Source of the DNA: Sulfurimonas sp.
GTDB lineage: Bacteria; Campylobacterota; Campylobacteria; Campylobacterales; Sulfurimonadaceae
NCBI RefSeq assembly: GCF_018698455.1
Contig: NZ_JABIOQ010000056.1
Span: 1 to 64,000, forward strand
Direction: 5' to 3'
Length of the DNA stretch: 64,000 nucleotides
A model generated the notes under the pieces. The model made no database searches and had not been told where the DNA came from. It saw only the letters and a list, made by a program, of their open reading frames with translations. Below, in pieces: positions 52,585 to 62,385 of this stretch (the stretch's first letter is position 1; each line of letters starts with the position of its first letter). The position numbers and the translations under genes were made by a program.

Positions 52585-54504
52585 ATGAGTAATGTAATGC
52601 GTCAAAAGATGGCAGATTCGATTAGATTTTTAGCAGCAGATATGGTGGAACGTGCTTCTTCAGGACATCCTGGTGCACCTATGGGTCTTGCAGATATAGC
52701 AACAGTTTTAAGCGAGCACTTAAATCATAACCCTAAAAATCCTTCATGGTTAAATCGTGACAGATTAGTTTTTTCTGGTGGTCATGCAACAGGTCTCATC
52801 TACTCACTTTATTATTTATGGGGATACGGTCTTGAGTTAGAAGACTTAAAGAATTTCCGTCAACTAGATTCTAAAACACCAGGACATCCAGAGTTTGGAC
52901 ATACTGCGGGTATTGAGATTACAACTGGTCCATTAGGTCAAGGTGTAGCAAACGCAGTTGGTTTTTCAATGGCATCAAAATTTGTAGGTGCTCAAGTTAA
53001 TTCTGACACTGCTGAGTTAATTGACCATAACGTTTACTGTTTATGTGGTGATGGCGATTTAGAAGAGGGACTCTCTTATGAAGCTTGCTCTATCGCTGGA
53101 CACAACAAACTTGATAACCTTGTTGTTATTTATGATTCAAATCGTATAACAATTGAGGGTTCTACTGACTTAAGTATAAGTGAAAATATCCGTATGCGTT
53201 TTGAGTCTCAAGCGTGGGATGTTCTAGAAATAGATGGACATAATTTTGATGAGATTGACACAGCACTTACAACTGCTAAAGCGAACAAGAGACCAACTCT
53301 TATCATAGCAAATACTATTATTGCTAAGGGTGCTGGAGAGTTAGAAGGTTCACACCATGCTCATGGTGCTCCTTTAGGTGGCGCGGTAATTGCAAAAGCA
53401 AAAACTGATGCTGGATTTGACCCTCTTAAAACTTTTCATGTTGACGCAGATGTTATGGCTAGATTTAGATGTGCAATCGAAGAGGGTGATTTACTAGAAC
53501 GTGAATGGATTCACTCTCAAAAAACTCTTCCACTTATGGAGCAAAATGAAGCACTTACAGGTTTAGAAAATCCTGATTTTTCTCGTATAAATTATCCTAT
53601 TTTTGAGAAAGCTGAAGCGACTCGTTCAACTAATGGTAAGATTATGAATGCTATAGCTCGTGGTCTTCCAAGTTTTGTAGGTGGTTCAGCAGACCTAAGC
53701 CCATCAAACAAAACAAACCTAAACGATATGGGTGTTTTCCCTAAGGGGCGAAATATATACTTTGGTATTCGTGAACATGCAATGGCATCTATCGTCAACG
53801 CGATGGCTTTATATGGTCCACTACTTCCTTTCTCTGCTACATTTTTTGTATTTTCAGATTACTTAAAACCAGCAGCTCGTATTGCGGCACTTACTGGAAT
53901 CCAAAACTTTTATATTTGGACTCATGATAGTATTGGTGTTGGTGAAGATGGTCCAACGCATCAGCCTATAGAACACCTTTCACAGTTTAGAGCATTACCA
54001 AACTTTTATGTATGGCGCCCAGCAGATGGTGCAGAGAATGTAGAAGCTTGGAAAACAGCACTTACTATGAAAAAATCTCCATCAGCATTTGTATGTTCAC
54101 GTCAAAACCTTTCAGTTCTTCCAAGTGCTGTTACAGGTACGGCATCTCGTGGTGGTTACTTAGTCGCGCAGAGTGATAATGCAACTATAACTATAATGGC
54201 TTCAGGTTCTGAAGTAGAACTTGCTCTTAAAGTAAGAGATACAATGGCCGAGCAAAATGTTTCTGTAAATGTTGTTTCAGTTCCATGTTATGATCTTTTC
54301 ATTGAACAAGATTCTACTTATATGGATTCTATCATCGTCAAGGGTACAAAAACTGTAGCTATTGAAGCTGCTCGTGGTTTAGAGTGGTATAGACTTGCAG
54401 ACACTGTTATTGCTATGGATACTTTTGGTGCATCAGCTCCAGCAAGCCAACTTTTTCTTAAGTTTGGTTTCTCAGTAGAATCTGTAATAGAAAAAATAAA
54501 ATAA
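52585..54504 (+). CDS. tkt: Transketolase
   Basis: 639 residues, thiamine-diphosphate enzyme of the pentose-phosphate cycle. GDGDLEEGLSYEA ThDP motif (GDG-x~28-N), DLSPSNKT, GIREHAM and GEDGPTHQPIEH. AAGGAAA precedes; follows ispA after nine bases. Convergent with the next gene with no gap. Confidence 0.97.
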   Translation: MSNVMRQKMADSIRFLAADMVERASSGHPGAPMGLADIATVLSEHLNHNPKNPSWLNRDRLVFSGGHATGLIYSLYYLWGYGLELEDLKNFRQLDSKTPGHPEFGHTAGIEITTGPLGQGVANAVGFSMASKFVGAQVNSDTAELIDHNVYCLCGDGDLEEGLSYEACSIAGHNKLDNLVVIYDSNRITIEGSTDLSISENIRMRFESQAWDVLEIDGHNFDEIDTALTTAKANKRPTLIIANTIIAKGAGELEGSHHAHGAPLGGAVIAKAKTDAGFDPLKTFHVDADVMARFRCAIEEGDLLEREWIHSQKTLPLMEQNEALTGLENPDFSRINYPIFEKAEATRSTNGKIMNAIARGLPSFVGGSADLSPSNKTNLNDMGVFPKGRNIYFGIREHAMASIVNAMALYGPLLPFSATFFVFSDYLKPAARIAALTGIQNFYIWTHDSIGVGEDGPTHQPIEHLSQFRALPNFYVWRPADGAENVEAWKTALTMKKSPSAFVCSRQNLSVLPSAVTGTASRGGYLVAQSDNATITIMASGSEVELALKVRDTMAEQNVSVNVVSVPCYDLFIEQDSTYMDSIIVKGTKTVAIEAARGLEWYRLADTVIAMDTFGASAPASQLFLKFGFSVESVIEKIK

Positions 54505-54711
54505 TTACTTACTTTTTTTCTTTTCTTCTTTCGTTGTTTTTTTAGATGCATTTGCATCTAAAAAAGTTGAAAATCCCATTTCTCTTTTATTAAAACTATT
54601 TTTCTGTTCGTACTTATAAGAATCTGCTCCACCATGCATATCTATACTGCCTCTTTCATAATCCCCAAAACATACGAGACTAAAGACAAAAGAGAGCAAA
54701 ACTACTTTCAT
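54505..54711 (-). CDS. Small secreted peptide downstream of the SagB-like gene
   Basis: 68 residues with a signal peptide (MKVVLLSFVFSLVCFG) and a hydrophilic mature part with HGGADSYKYEQKN and a Lys-rich tail (KKTTKEEKKKSK). Starts inside the stop of the SagB-like gene (ATGA), so the pair is coupled. Unknown role. Confidence 0.55.
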   Translation of the reverse strand: MKVVLLSFVFSLVCFGDYERGSIDMHGGADSYKYEQKNSFNKREMGFSTFLDANASKKTTKEEKKKSK

Positions 54712-56270
54712 CTCTCTTCCTCATAAGCTGCCTGTGTTTGTATTCTACTATCTACATATCCACGGCCAATTGTAAAGTGGTAAAGTGTTTGAAAGTTGTT
54801 ATCTTTGAGTCCAAGCATACCATGAACAATGTCATCTAAGAAACAACCGATTCCAGTTCCACTCAGACCCATAGATGTAGCATCAAGATAAAGCTGTTGG
54901 CCTACTGCTCCACACTCCCAGTAAAGCTCCTTATATCTATGTGCACCATATTTATTTATTTGCTCTGAGAAGTTACATAGCATTCCAAGAGAGAAAGCTC
55001 CATCACTTGCTATTTCTTGTGAACAGCTTATAGTTTTGCTTGCAAGTTGTAGATCTTTTTTCTCAAGTAAATAGAGATTCTCAAACTCTGTTTCTTCCCA
55101 AGCAAATACAGAGAACATTTGATCTTGCAAGGCTTTTAAATCTTTTGGATTTCTCACTAAGATGTAAAGACCTGCGTCATACTCTTCAACACGGTGAACA
55201 AAAAGAACTAAATGTGCTGCGTTTTCTTTTGAATCTAGCGAACCTGCTACACCTGAAAGGAGCGTATGAAACTCATCTTTTGTTATAAGAGATCGAACAG
55301 GATCCATTACATGGATACTTCTACGTCTAAGGATTACCGCTTTAGATTCTAGAGTCGTTTTCATGCTAGGTATGTTCCTAGTTGTAGTTTCTTGCACTAT
55401 GGGCTCTGTTGCCGTTGCTTCTTCAATAGTAGGAATTATTTCCCACTCTTGCATACTTGGACTTAGTTTGTTAGCAATAGAATTATAAACTAGAGGAATG
55501 TTTTCAGTTAAAGAGTCAATTTTTAATGAAGAACTTACTTCCTCGGGAGAAACTACAAAAAGCATATCGCCTCTTTCTCTTTCAGAAAATCTTTGTGATT
55601 GAGCTAAGCCAAAAAGAGTTTCTATATCTGAATCGCCTATAGTATCAAGACGAGTAAGTTTCCAGCCTAACATTTTTGCAGATACATTAATTGATTGCCA
55701 AGCATGACCAGCATCGAGGTTTACATATCTAAATGCTCTCTCTCCATACTTCCAAACTTCCCTCCAAGAGATTCCTGAAAGACCAATAACAAAACTTCCA
55801 GTTGGTAAAGTGTCCCAAAAGCTTGTTTCTATATCAGCTAAAGACTCAAGTGCATGTTTTTTAGCACTATAGTGATAGATAGAAGTCTTGTCACCTTGTT
55901 CCTCTAGTACTGGAGGTAAAACTAAATAAGTCTCAGTTGGATGAAGGTTTCCACTTGATGCATTACATCTTACTGCCCAAGAGCTATCTCCAGAGACTTT
56001 CCATGCAGCTATTCCCATTGAGTATTGTAAAAGTTGAGATATTGACTCTTTCATAAGTGGAGCAGATGGTAAGTCAGTATCAAGTAAATGATAAGGTGGC
56101 GTTGAATTGTCGAATGCTAAAGGCAGAGAAATTTTCTCTGCTCCTTGGTACTCTCTAAAAGGATTAGGTTGTGTTGACCAGTCCATATATCCAAGTGAAC
56201 GAGCATATCTTTGTTGTGCGTGTTTTGTAGTTTCATGGTAGTGAAATACTGTTTGTAGGTTTTTATTCAT
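54708..56270 (-). CDS. SagB/ThcOx-type double nitroreductase
   Basis: 520 residues with two nitroreductase-fold halves: residues about 45-215 (YHLLDTDLPSAP, AVRCNASSGNLHPTETYLV) and about 300-510 (RRRSIHVMDP, YLDATSMGLSGTGIGCFLDD, FTIGRGYVDSR). The SNLHPTE motif marks SagB/ThcOx enzymes, which oxidise azolines in RiPPs, but many stand-alone members are unrelated to RiPPs. A single FMN site is expected at the interface. Confidence 0.85.
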   Translation of the reverse strand: MNKNLQTVFHYHETTKHAQQRYARSLGYMDWSTQPNPFREYQGAEKISLPLAFDNSTPPYHLLDTDLPSAPLMKESISQLLQYSMGIAAWKVSGDSSWAVRCNASSGNLHPTETYLVLPPVLEEQGDKTSIYHYSAKKHALESLADIETSFWDTLPTGSFVIGLSGISWREVWKYGERAFRYVNLDAGHAWQSINVSAKMLGWKLTRLDTIGDSDIETLFGLAQSQRFSERERGDMLFVVSPEEVSSSLKIDSLTENIPLVYNSIANKLSPSMQEWEIIPTIEEATATEPIVQETTTRNIPSMKTTLESKAVILRRRSIHVMDPVRSLITKDEFHTLLSGVAGSLDSKENAAHLVLFVHRVEEYDAGLYILVRNPKDLKALQDQMFSVFAWEETEFENLYLLEKKDLQLASKTISCSQEIASDGAFSLGMLCNFSEQINKYGAHRYKELYWECGAVGQQLYLDATSMGLSGTGIGCFLDDIVHGMLGLKDNNFQTLYHFTIGRGYVDSRIQTQAAYEEER

Positions 56271-56368
56271 ACTTGAAGTTTAGTGTATTTTTCTTAATCA
56301 AAACTCTAAAAATTTGTTAAAAAAATAATTCTAGCATTCTTTAATATCTCTTTTGATAAAACCTCAGT

Positions 56369-57808
56369 ATGAAATTTTCAAACCTAAAACTTACCTCTCC
56401 CTATTTAGAACATGATCCAGTCTTTTACACTAGAGTTGACCCAACACCACTAGATAAACCTTTTGTTATTTCTACTTCACAAAGTGCTGCAAAACTTTTA
56501 GGGGTTGATGAAGATTTAAATCTTGATGAAAAACTTTTAGATATTGTTAATGGCTCACAAAAGCTAGAAGGAAGCGAAACTTTTGCTATGTGTTATTCTG
56601 GACATCAGTTTGGTCACTTTGCAGGACGTTTAGGTGATGGACGAGCTATAAATCTTGGTAAAATAAATGGACAAAATTTACAATTAAAAGGTGCAGGTCT
56701 GACACAGTACTCTCGTCAAGGAGACGGTCGTGCAGTTTTACGTTCATCAATACGTGAGTACTTGATGAGTGAGGCCATGCATGGTTTAGGCATAGAGACT
56801 TCTCGTGCTTTGGCTCTTATAGGGAGTGACACAGATGTAGCGAGAGAGAGATGGGAAAAAGGTGCAATAGTACTGCGTTTATCTCCTACTTGGGTGCGTT
56901 TTGGGACTTTTGAGTATTTTAACTCCACTGGTGAGCATGCCAAGCTACAAAAATTAGCTGATTATGTCATAGAAGAGTCTTTTCCTCACTTAAAAAACGA
57001 AGAGAGCATGTACCTAAAGATGTATGCAGAAATAGTAAACAATACCGCAAAAACTATAGCTAAATGGCAAAGTGTAGGTTTTAACCATGGTGTTATGAAT
57101 ACTGATAATATGAGCATTGATGGACGAACTATAGATTATGGGCCATTTGCATTTTTAGATGATTATGAAAAAGACTATATTTGTAATCATACAGATCGAG
57201 ATGGTATGTACCGCTTTTCTAGTCAACCAGCAATAGCTCACTGGAATTTAGATCGGCTTGCAGTTGCACTTTCTCCTATAGTCAACTACGAAGTTGCTGA
57301 AGATATTTTAGATGATGTTTTTAGACCGGCTTATGAAAGAGAGTATAACAAGATAATGAATGCAAAGATGGGTCTCTATGCTGAAGAAGAGAGTGATAAA
57401 GAGTTGTCTTACCAGCTTCTACGATCCCTCGAGAGAGCTACTATAGACTACACACTTTTTTTTAGAAAACTATCGCGTTATGATGGAAATAAATCGGATA
57501 TTTTAGACATCTGTGTTAGCCGAGACTCAATGGAAAAGTGGTTAGATAAATACTCAGTGCGTTTAGAAAAAGAGACACAAGAGGCTAGTAAACGCCATGA
57601 AAAGATGTTAGCGGTTAATCCAAAGTACATACTTAAAAACCATATACTTCAAGAATCAATTGTTTTAGCGGATAAAGGGGATTACTCAATGGTTCAAGAC
57701 CTACTTAAAGTTTCCCTCTCACCTTGCGAGGAACACCCAAACTTAGACCACCTTAGTAAGTCAGCACCGATGGAATCAAAAAACATTAAACTAAGCTGTT
57801 CATCGTAG
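56369..57808 (+). CDS. selO: SelO pseudokinase-family AMPylator
   Basis: 479 residues, normal length. DPTPLDKPFVIS start, YSGHQFGHFAGRLGDGRAI (P-loop-like), LKGAGLTQYSRQGDGRAVLRSSIREYL and NHGVMNTDNMSIDGRTIDYGPFAFLDDY with the active-site Asn/Asp. SelO AMPylates proteins during oxidative stress. The end GCEEHPNL-like selenocysteine motif is not used; Cys instead. Confidence 0.93.
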   Translation: MKFSNLKLTSPYLEHDPVFYTRVDPTPLDKPFVISTSQSAAKLLGVDEDLNLDEKLLDIVNGSQKLEGSETFAMCYSGHQFGHFAGRLGDGRAINLGKINGQNLQLKGAGLTQYSRQGDGRAVLRSSIREYLMSEAMHGLGIETSRALALIGSDTDVARERWEKGAIVLRLSPTWVRFGTFEYFNSTGEHAKLQKLADYVIEESFPHLKNEESMYLKMYAEIVNNTAKTIAKWQSVGFNHGVMNTDNMSIDGRTIDYGPFAFLDDYEKDYICNHTDRDGMYRFSSQPAIAHWNLDRLAVALSPIVNYEVAEDILDDVFRPAYEREYNKIMNAKMGLYAEEESDKELSYQLLRSLERATIDYTLFFRKLSRYDGNKSDILDICVSRDSMEKWLDKYSVRLEKETQEASKRHEKMLAVNPKYILKNHILQESIVLADKGDYSMVQDLLKVSLSPCEEHPNLDHLSKSAPMESKNIKLSCSS

Positions 57809-57849
57809 GAGAGGCTTAGCCCCCTATGTCAGGATAGTTGTCATTCGAA

Positions 57850-58199
57850 TTAATACAGACACTCTATTGCACCTGCAACCAGACTTGCCCTATACAAGAA
57901 TGATTTTTTTCTTTATATAAATCGTGGAGATGGTTTTCGAGATGCTTCAGTAGCCTCTTTAAGCGAGTTTGACAAAATAAAATGAAAAAAGTAATTTTAT
58001 AACTTTTGATCTTGAAACTAATATAGAGGGAAATGAAGGATTTATTTTAGCAGATGGAATAATGACTTTGAAAGGTCCGACTTTTAAATTTTTGATTGTT
58101 AACAATATAAATATGTGTAATCAAGTGCTAAGTAAAAAGGGTATAAAAGCATTTTTAATGTCGGCCACACAAATGGAATATGATGCGAAGTGGAGATAG
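57850..58199 (+). pseudogene. Frameshifted remnant of an unknown gene
   Basis: Two open stretches in different frames read as one protein: NDFFLYINRGDGFRDASV ... FDKIK, then NFITFDLETNIEGNEGFILADGIMTLKGPTF ... MEYDAKWR with a TAG at 58197. No start and at least one frameshift. It explains most of the 409-base gap between selO and the MFS gene. Family not recognised. Confidence 0.45.
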
Positions 58200-58217
58200 A
58201 ATAAGATAAGAGAGCCT

Positions 58218-59543
58218 CTACCTAGAGACTTTCGCTTTTAAATCATCTTCTTCTATTTCTGCAGTTACATACTTGATAACTACAAGATTTTCTGTTTCAT
58301 TGATATACCACTCTGCGATATGTTCATGCTCAAGAGCATTTAGTTTATCGAAATCAACACTATCATTATCGATGTATAGGTGAGAGTGCCTTACTGGATT
58401 TTGAAGTTTTAACACTGTCCATATAAGCCATAAAACGATTACAACTGAAACACTAGCAGTTAGCATTTCTCTGTCACTAAAGTCCAGATAAATACCAGCA
58501 AATGTACCACCTAGGAAAGTTGCGAAGTATGCTGAAGAGTTTGAAATTCCAAGTGCTGCACCTTTTTGGTGCACACGAGCGAACTTACTAATCATTGACT
58601 GAACAAGTGGTTCCATCATGTTAAAACCAATGAAAAACAATACAACCCCAATTACAAATATTTTACTTGAAGTTGTGTATCCCATTATTAAAAATGATGC
58701 TAAAAATAAAACTATAGAGATAAGAAATATCTGCTTAGGGATATTTTTCTTTTCACCAAAAACAGCTGCGGGACCCATAGCTATAAGACCTGCTATCATA
58801 GCTGGAAGGTAAGCCATCCATAATTCTGATTTTTCCCAGTTAAAACCATATTGCTCTTTTGTTAATATAATTGGAATAAGTACAAACGCCATAGTCATAA
58901 GACCTTTTTGTAAAGTATTAATGATTATCATATTTAAAAGATTATTGTCTTTTAGAATATCTAGTGTTCTTGAATCGTTGTGATATGTATGCTTAATCTT
59001 TGGAGGAGTAGGAACTTTTGTAAAAAGAATAACTATAGATAAAATAGCTAATCCTGTTGTAATGAAAAAGATAACATTTATGCCATAGCTTGAAGCTATA
59101 ACAGGACCTAAACCCATAGCTAGAGCAAAACTCATAGCGATGAAGCCACCCATGATTGCCATTGCTTTACCACGTTTTTCTTCTTCAACCAGGTCTGAAA
59201 CCATTGCTGTAGCAACAGAACCTATAGCTCCTGCACCTTGAAGGAAACGACCAGCCATAAGCATGTAAATATCAGTAGAATAAGCACACATGAGTGAACC
59301 TATGATAAAAATGATAAGACCAAATAAAATAGTAGGTTTTCGTCCTATTTTATCACTCATAGTTCCAAATGGGAGTTGAAAAATAGCTTGAGTAAGTGCA
59401 TAGCCACCAACAATAATACCTACAAGAAATGGTGTAGCACCAGGAAGGTCAAGGGCATAAACAGAAAGAACCGGTAAAACTAAAAATAGTCCTAAAAATC
59501 TCAGGAAAATAATAGAGGATAGGGGAAGTACTTTTTTAAACAT
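58218..59543 (-). CDS. MFS transporter
   Basis: 441 residues, twelve membrane helices. GVGGYALTQ-type A-motif region (GGYALTQAIFQLPFGTMSDKIGRKPTI) between TM2 and 3 and GAGAIGSV in TM4; a 60-residue cytoplasmic tail follows TM12. Drug-efflux (DHA1) subfamily style; substrate unknown. Confidence 0.9.
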   Translation of the reverse strand: MFKKVLPLSSIIFLRFLGLFLVLPVLSVYALDLPGATPFLVGIIVGGYALTQAIFQLPFGTMSDKIGRKPTILFGLIIFIIGSLMCAYSTDIYMLMAGRFLQGAGAIGSVATAMVSDLVEEEKRGKAMAIMGGFIAMSFALAMGLGPVIASSYGINVIFFITTGLAILSIVILFTKVPTPPKIKHTYHNDSRTLDILKDNNLLNMIIINTLQKGLMTMAFVLIPIILTKEQYGFNWEKSELWMAYLPAMIAGLIAMGPAAVFGEKKNIPKQIFLISIVLFLASFLIMGYTTSSKIFVIGVVLFFIGFNMMEPLVQSMISKFARVHQKGAALGISNSSAYFATFLGGTFAGIYLDFSDREMLTASVSVVIVLWLIWTVLKLQNPVRHSHLYIDNDSVDFDKLNALEHEHIAEWYINETENLVVIKYVTAEIEEDDLKAKVSR

Positions 59544-59615
59544 CTAAAGAGCCTTTATAGTATAATTATGGGATTATAACGAAACATTATTACAATATAC
59601 TATAAGGACAAACAA

Positions 59616-60203
59616 TTGAAATTAGTTTTAGCTACATCTAATAAAGGAAAATTACGTGAGATTAAGGCCCTTTGTACAGAACATGAGGTTATATCTTACT
59701 CAGAACTTATAGAAGAGTTTGAAATCGTAGAAGATGCACATACATTTAAAGATAATGCACTTCTTAAAGCTAGGGCTGTTTTTAATGCCATAGGTAATAA
59801 AAACATGGTCGTTATTGCTGATGACAGTGGTATCAGCATAGATGTTTTAGATGGTGCACCTGGTATATACAGTGCTAGGCATGCGGGTGAAGATGCATGT
59901 GACAAAGATAATCTCTATAAACTTATAGAAGATATAAAAGCAAAGGGTGCAACAGAGTCAGGTGCACATTACACGGCTGCGATAGCCATAGTGACAAAAG
60001 ATGTTGAAAAAACTGTTCACGGTTGGATGTATGGAACGGCAATCTGTGAAACAAGAGGCGAGGGTGGTTTTGGATACGACCCGATGTTTATACCTCTTGG
60101 GTATGAAAAAACATTAGGTGAATTAGACGATGAGATTAAAAAAACATTGTCTCATCGTTCTAAAGCATTAGGGCTAGCACTAAAAATTATAAATACTCTA
60201 TAA
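59616..60203 (+). CDS. rdgB: dITP/XTP pyrophosphatase
   Basis: 195 residues: LVLATSNKGKLREIKAL start, VIADDSGISIDVLDGAPGIYSARHAG and GEGGFGYDPMF, then SHRSKAL. Removes non-canonical purine nucleotides. TTG start at 59616 with AAGGA upstream. Confidence 0.95.
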   Translation: MKLVLATSNKGKLREIKALCTEHEVISYSELIEEFEIVEDAHTFKDNALLKARAVFNAIGNKNMVVIADDSGISIDVLDGAPGIYSARHAGEDACDKDNLYKLIEDIKAKGATESGAHYTAAIAIVTKDVEKTVHGWMYGTAICETRGEGGFGYDPMFIPLGYEKTLGELDDEIKKTLSHRSKALGLALKIINTL

Positions 60204-60212
60204 TACCTTAAC

Positions 60213-60246
60213 ACTCAACTTATAAATTTTTTTTTCTAAGTTGAGT
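60213..60246. terminator. Inverted repeat between convergent rdgB and uppP
   Basis: ACTCAACTTA (60213-60222) pairs with TAAGTTGAGT (60237-60246) around a T-rich loop and is followed by seven A. Suited to bidirectional termination. The rest of the 60204-60346 gap has a second weak pair (ATATCG/CGATAT). Confidence 0.5.
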
Positions 60247-60346
60247 AAAAAAATATGCAAGTGGGCGTTATATCGGATCATTGTCTGCACGATATCTCCT
60301 TTAACATTTAAGATTATTAAAATAAAAGCAATAATTATTCCAAATA

Positions 60347-61117
60347 TTAATTAAAGAGTAAAAGTAGAGTAATCCCAAATATAATTCTATAGATGCCAAA
60401 CGCGAGAAAAGTAAAGTTATCTAAAAATTTTAAGAAGAGTTTTATCGTTATAAATGCAACAATAAATGATACTATAAACCCTATCCCTAATGTTAGTAAA
60501 TTCTCAGATGTAAACTCATGATAATGCTTTAAAACATCATAAGCCGTCACAGCTGACATGACAGGAAGAGCAAGTAAAAAGCTAAACTCAGCACTTGCTT
60601 TTCTACTCATACCAACAAGCAGGGCCCCTATAATAGTAGAGCCTGCCCGACTTGTTCCGGGTATAAGTGCTAAAACTTGTGCTAAACCGATAAAACTTGC
60701 CTGTTTAAAAGTAACTTGTTCTACATCATGAACAAGTACTTTTTCTTCTTTGATGAAAAACTTTTCAACAATTAAAAAAACAATACCTCCAACAATGAAC
60801 ATAATAGCAACAATGTTAATACTAAAGAGTTCTTTAATTTGATGAGAAAAAACAAAGCCTACTGCTCCGATTGGGATAAAGGCAAGAAAAACTTTATACC
60901 AAAGACTTATGTGTTTTGGAGTAAATTTATCTTTATAGTTAAACATGACAGCTAAGATAGCGGAGAACTGTATAATGACCTCATAGGCTTTTGTAACATT
61001 AGTCTGTTCTATACCTAAAAAATGACTTGCGACAATGAGATGACCAGTGGAAGAAATAGGGAGAAATTCAGTAAATCCTTCGATGATTCCTAAACTCAGA
61101 GAGTCGAAAATATCCAT
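60347..61117 (-). CDS. uppP: Undecaprenyl-diphosphatase
   Basis: 256 residues, about eight membrane segments. [21 protein letters not shown] near the N-terminus and [12 protein letters not shown] in the middle are the catalytic BacA/UppP motifs. Recycles the lipid carrier for peptidoglycan and confers bacitracin resistance. Confidence 0.96.
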   Translation of the reverse strand: MDIFDSLSLGIIEGFTEFLPISSTGHLIVASHFLGIEQTNVTKAYEVIIQFSAILAVMFNYKDKFTPKHISLWYKVFLAFIPIGAVGFVFSHQIKELFSINIVAIMFIVGGIVFLIVEKFFIKEEKVLVHDVEQVTFKQASFIGLAQVLALIPGTSRAGSTIIGALLVGMSRKASAEFSFLLALPVMSAVTAYDVLKHYHEFTSENLLTLGIGFIVSFIVAFITIKLFLKFLDNFTFLAFGIYRIIFGITLLLLFN

Positions 61118-61272
61118 TAAAATCCTTATTAAGATATATGACAGTATTATAGCATAAGAAATAATAGAAGGTTTAAAATCACTAGAATGAAGTAAAATAA
61201 AGCACTCTTCTAAAGTTTAAACTTATTTCGATATAATACGTGGTTTTATTTTATCTTAGTAGGAATTTTTAT

Positions 61273-62385
61273 ATGTTACTTTTTACACCCGGACCAACTC
61301 CTGTTTCACAAAATGTTCGTAATGCCATGAGCGATGAGACTATGCATCATCGTACTCCTGAGTTTGAAGCGATATTTGAAAAAACTCGTAAACACCTTTT
61401 TAATCTTTTTAAAACAGATGAAGTAGTTGTGATAGCTTCATCAGGCACGGGTGCAATGGAGTCTGCGGTAATAAATCTTTGTAAAAACACACTTCTAAGT
61501 GTTAACTCTGGAAAGTTTGGTGAGCGTTTTGGCAAAATTGCTACTGCTCACGGACTTAAAAATGTAGAGATAAAAAATGAATGGAACACTCCTGTATCTG
61601 TAGAAGCCATAGTGAATGCACTCAAAGAAAATACAAATATAGATGCGATAGCTATTCAAATCAGCGAATCAGCTGGTGGACTTCGACATCCAGTAGAAGA
61701 AATAGCAAAAGCTGTAAAGGCTATAAACCCTAAGATTATGATTATTGCTGATGGTATTACTGCTGTCGGTGTTGAAGCTATTGATGTTACAAACATCGAT
61801 GTTCTTATTGCAGGAAGTCAAAAAGCGCTTATGCTCCCTCCTGGTTTATCAATTCTGGGTTTATCAAATGCGGCGATTGAAACGATAGGAAGTGGTAAAG
61901 GTTACTACCTGAACTTATCTACAGAGATTAAGAAACAACGTCAGAATACAACGGCTTGGACTGCAGCAACAACTTTAACAATAGGACTTTTAGAAGTTCT
62001 TAAAAGTATAGAGGCTGATGGTGGTATAGAGAAATTATATGCTGATACTGCAGTTAGAGCAAATGCTGTACAATCGGCTTTAAAGGCTATAGGTTTACAT
62101 GTATATCCTCAAACTCCTGCAAAGTCTATGACAACTATAGATGATGAAAATGCAGCAGAAATTAGAGCACTTTTAAAAACAGACTTTGATGTGAATGTAG
62201 CAGGTGGACAAGACCACTTAAAAGGCAAGATTTTCCGTATAAACCAGATGGGCCTTATTTCACACTATGAGATGGCTTGGGTTGTAAACGCAGTGGAGTT
62301 AAGTCTTGCAAAACTTGGTCGTCGTCCTTACGATGGAACTGCAAACAAAATCTTTAACGAGATAACTTTTGGAATAGGTAAATAA
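61273..62385 (+). CDS. Class V aminotransferase (alanine/serine-glyoxylate type)
   Basis: 370 residues, PLP enzyme. LFTPGPTPVSQNV start, VIASSGTGAMESAV, DGITAVGVEAI (Asp to pyridine N) and GSQKALMLPPG with the Schiff-base Lys. ATG 61273 has AGGAA upstream; the earlier in-frame codon at 61240 is unlikely. hisZ follows directly. Confidence 0.9.
   Translation: MLLFTPGPTPVSQNVRNAMSDETMHHRTPEFEAIFEKTRKHLFNLFKTDEVVVIASSGTGAMESAVINLCKNTLLSVNSGKFGERFGKIATAHGLKNVEIKNEWNTPVSVEAIVNALKENTNIDAIAIQISESAGGLRHPVEEIAKAVKAINPKIMIIADGITAVGVEAIDVTNIDVLIAGSQKALMLPPGLSILGLSNAAIETIGSGKGYYLNLSTEIKKQRQNTTAWTAATTLTIGLLEVLKSIEADGGIEKLYADTAVRANAVQSALKAIGLHVYPQTPAKSMTTIDDENAAEIRALLKTDFDVNVAGGQDHLKGKIFRINQMGLISHYEMAWVVNAVELSLAKLGRRPYDGTANKIFNEITFGIGK

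Noticed and set aside
60264-60296. Second hairpin (ATATCG/CGATAT) before uppP
   Set aside because: Only six base pairs with a 14-base loop in an AT-rich gap; could be chance.
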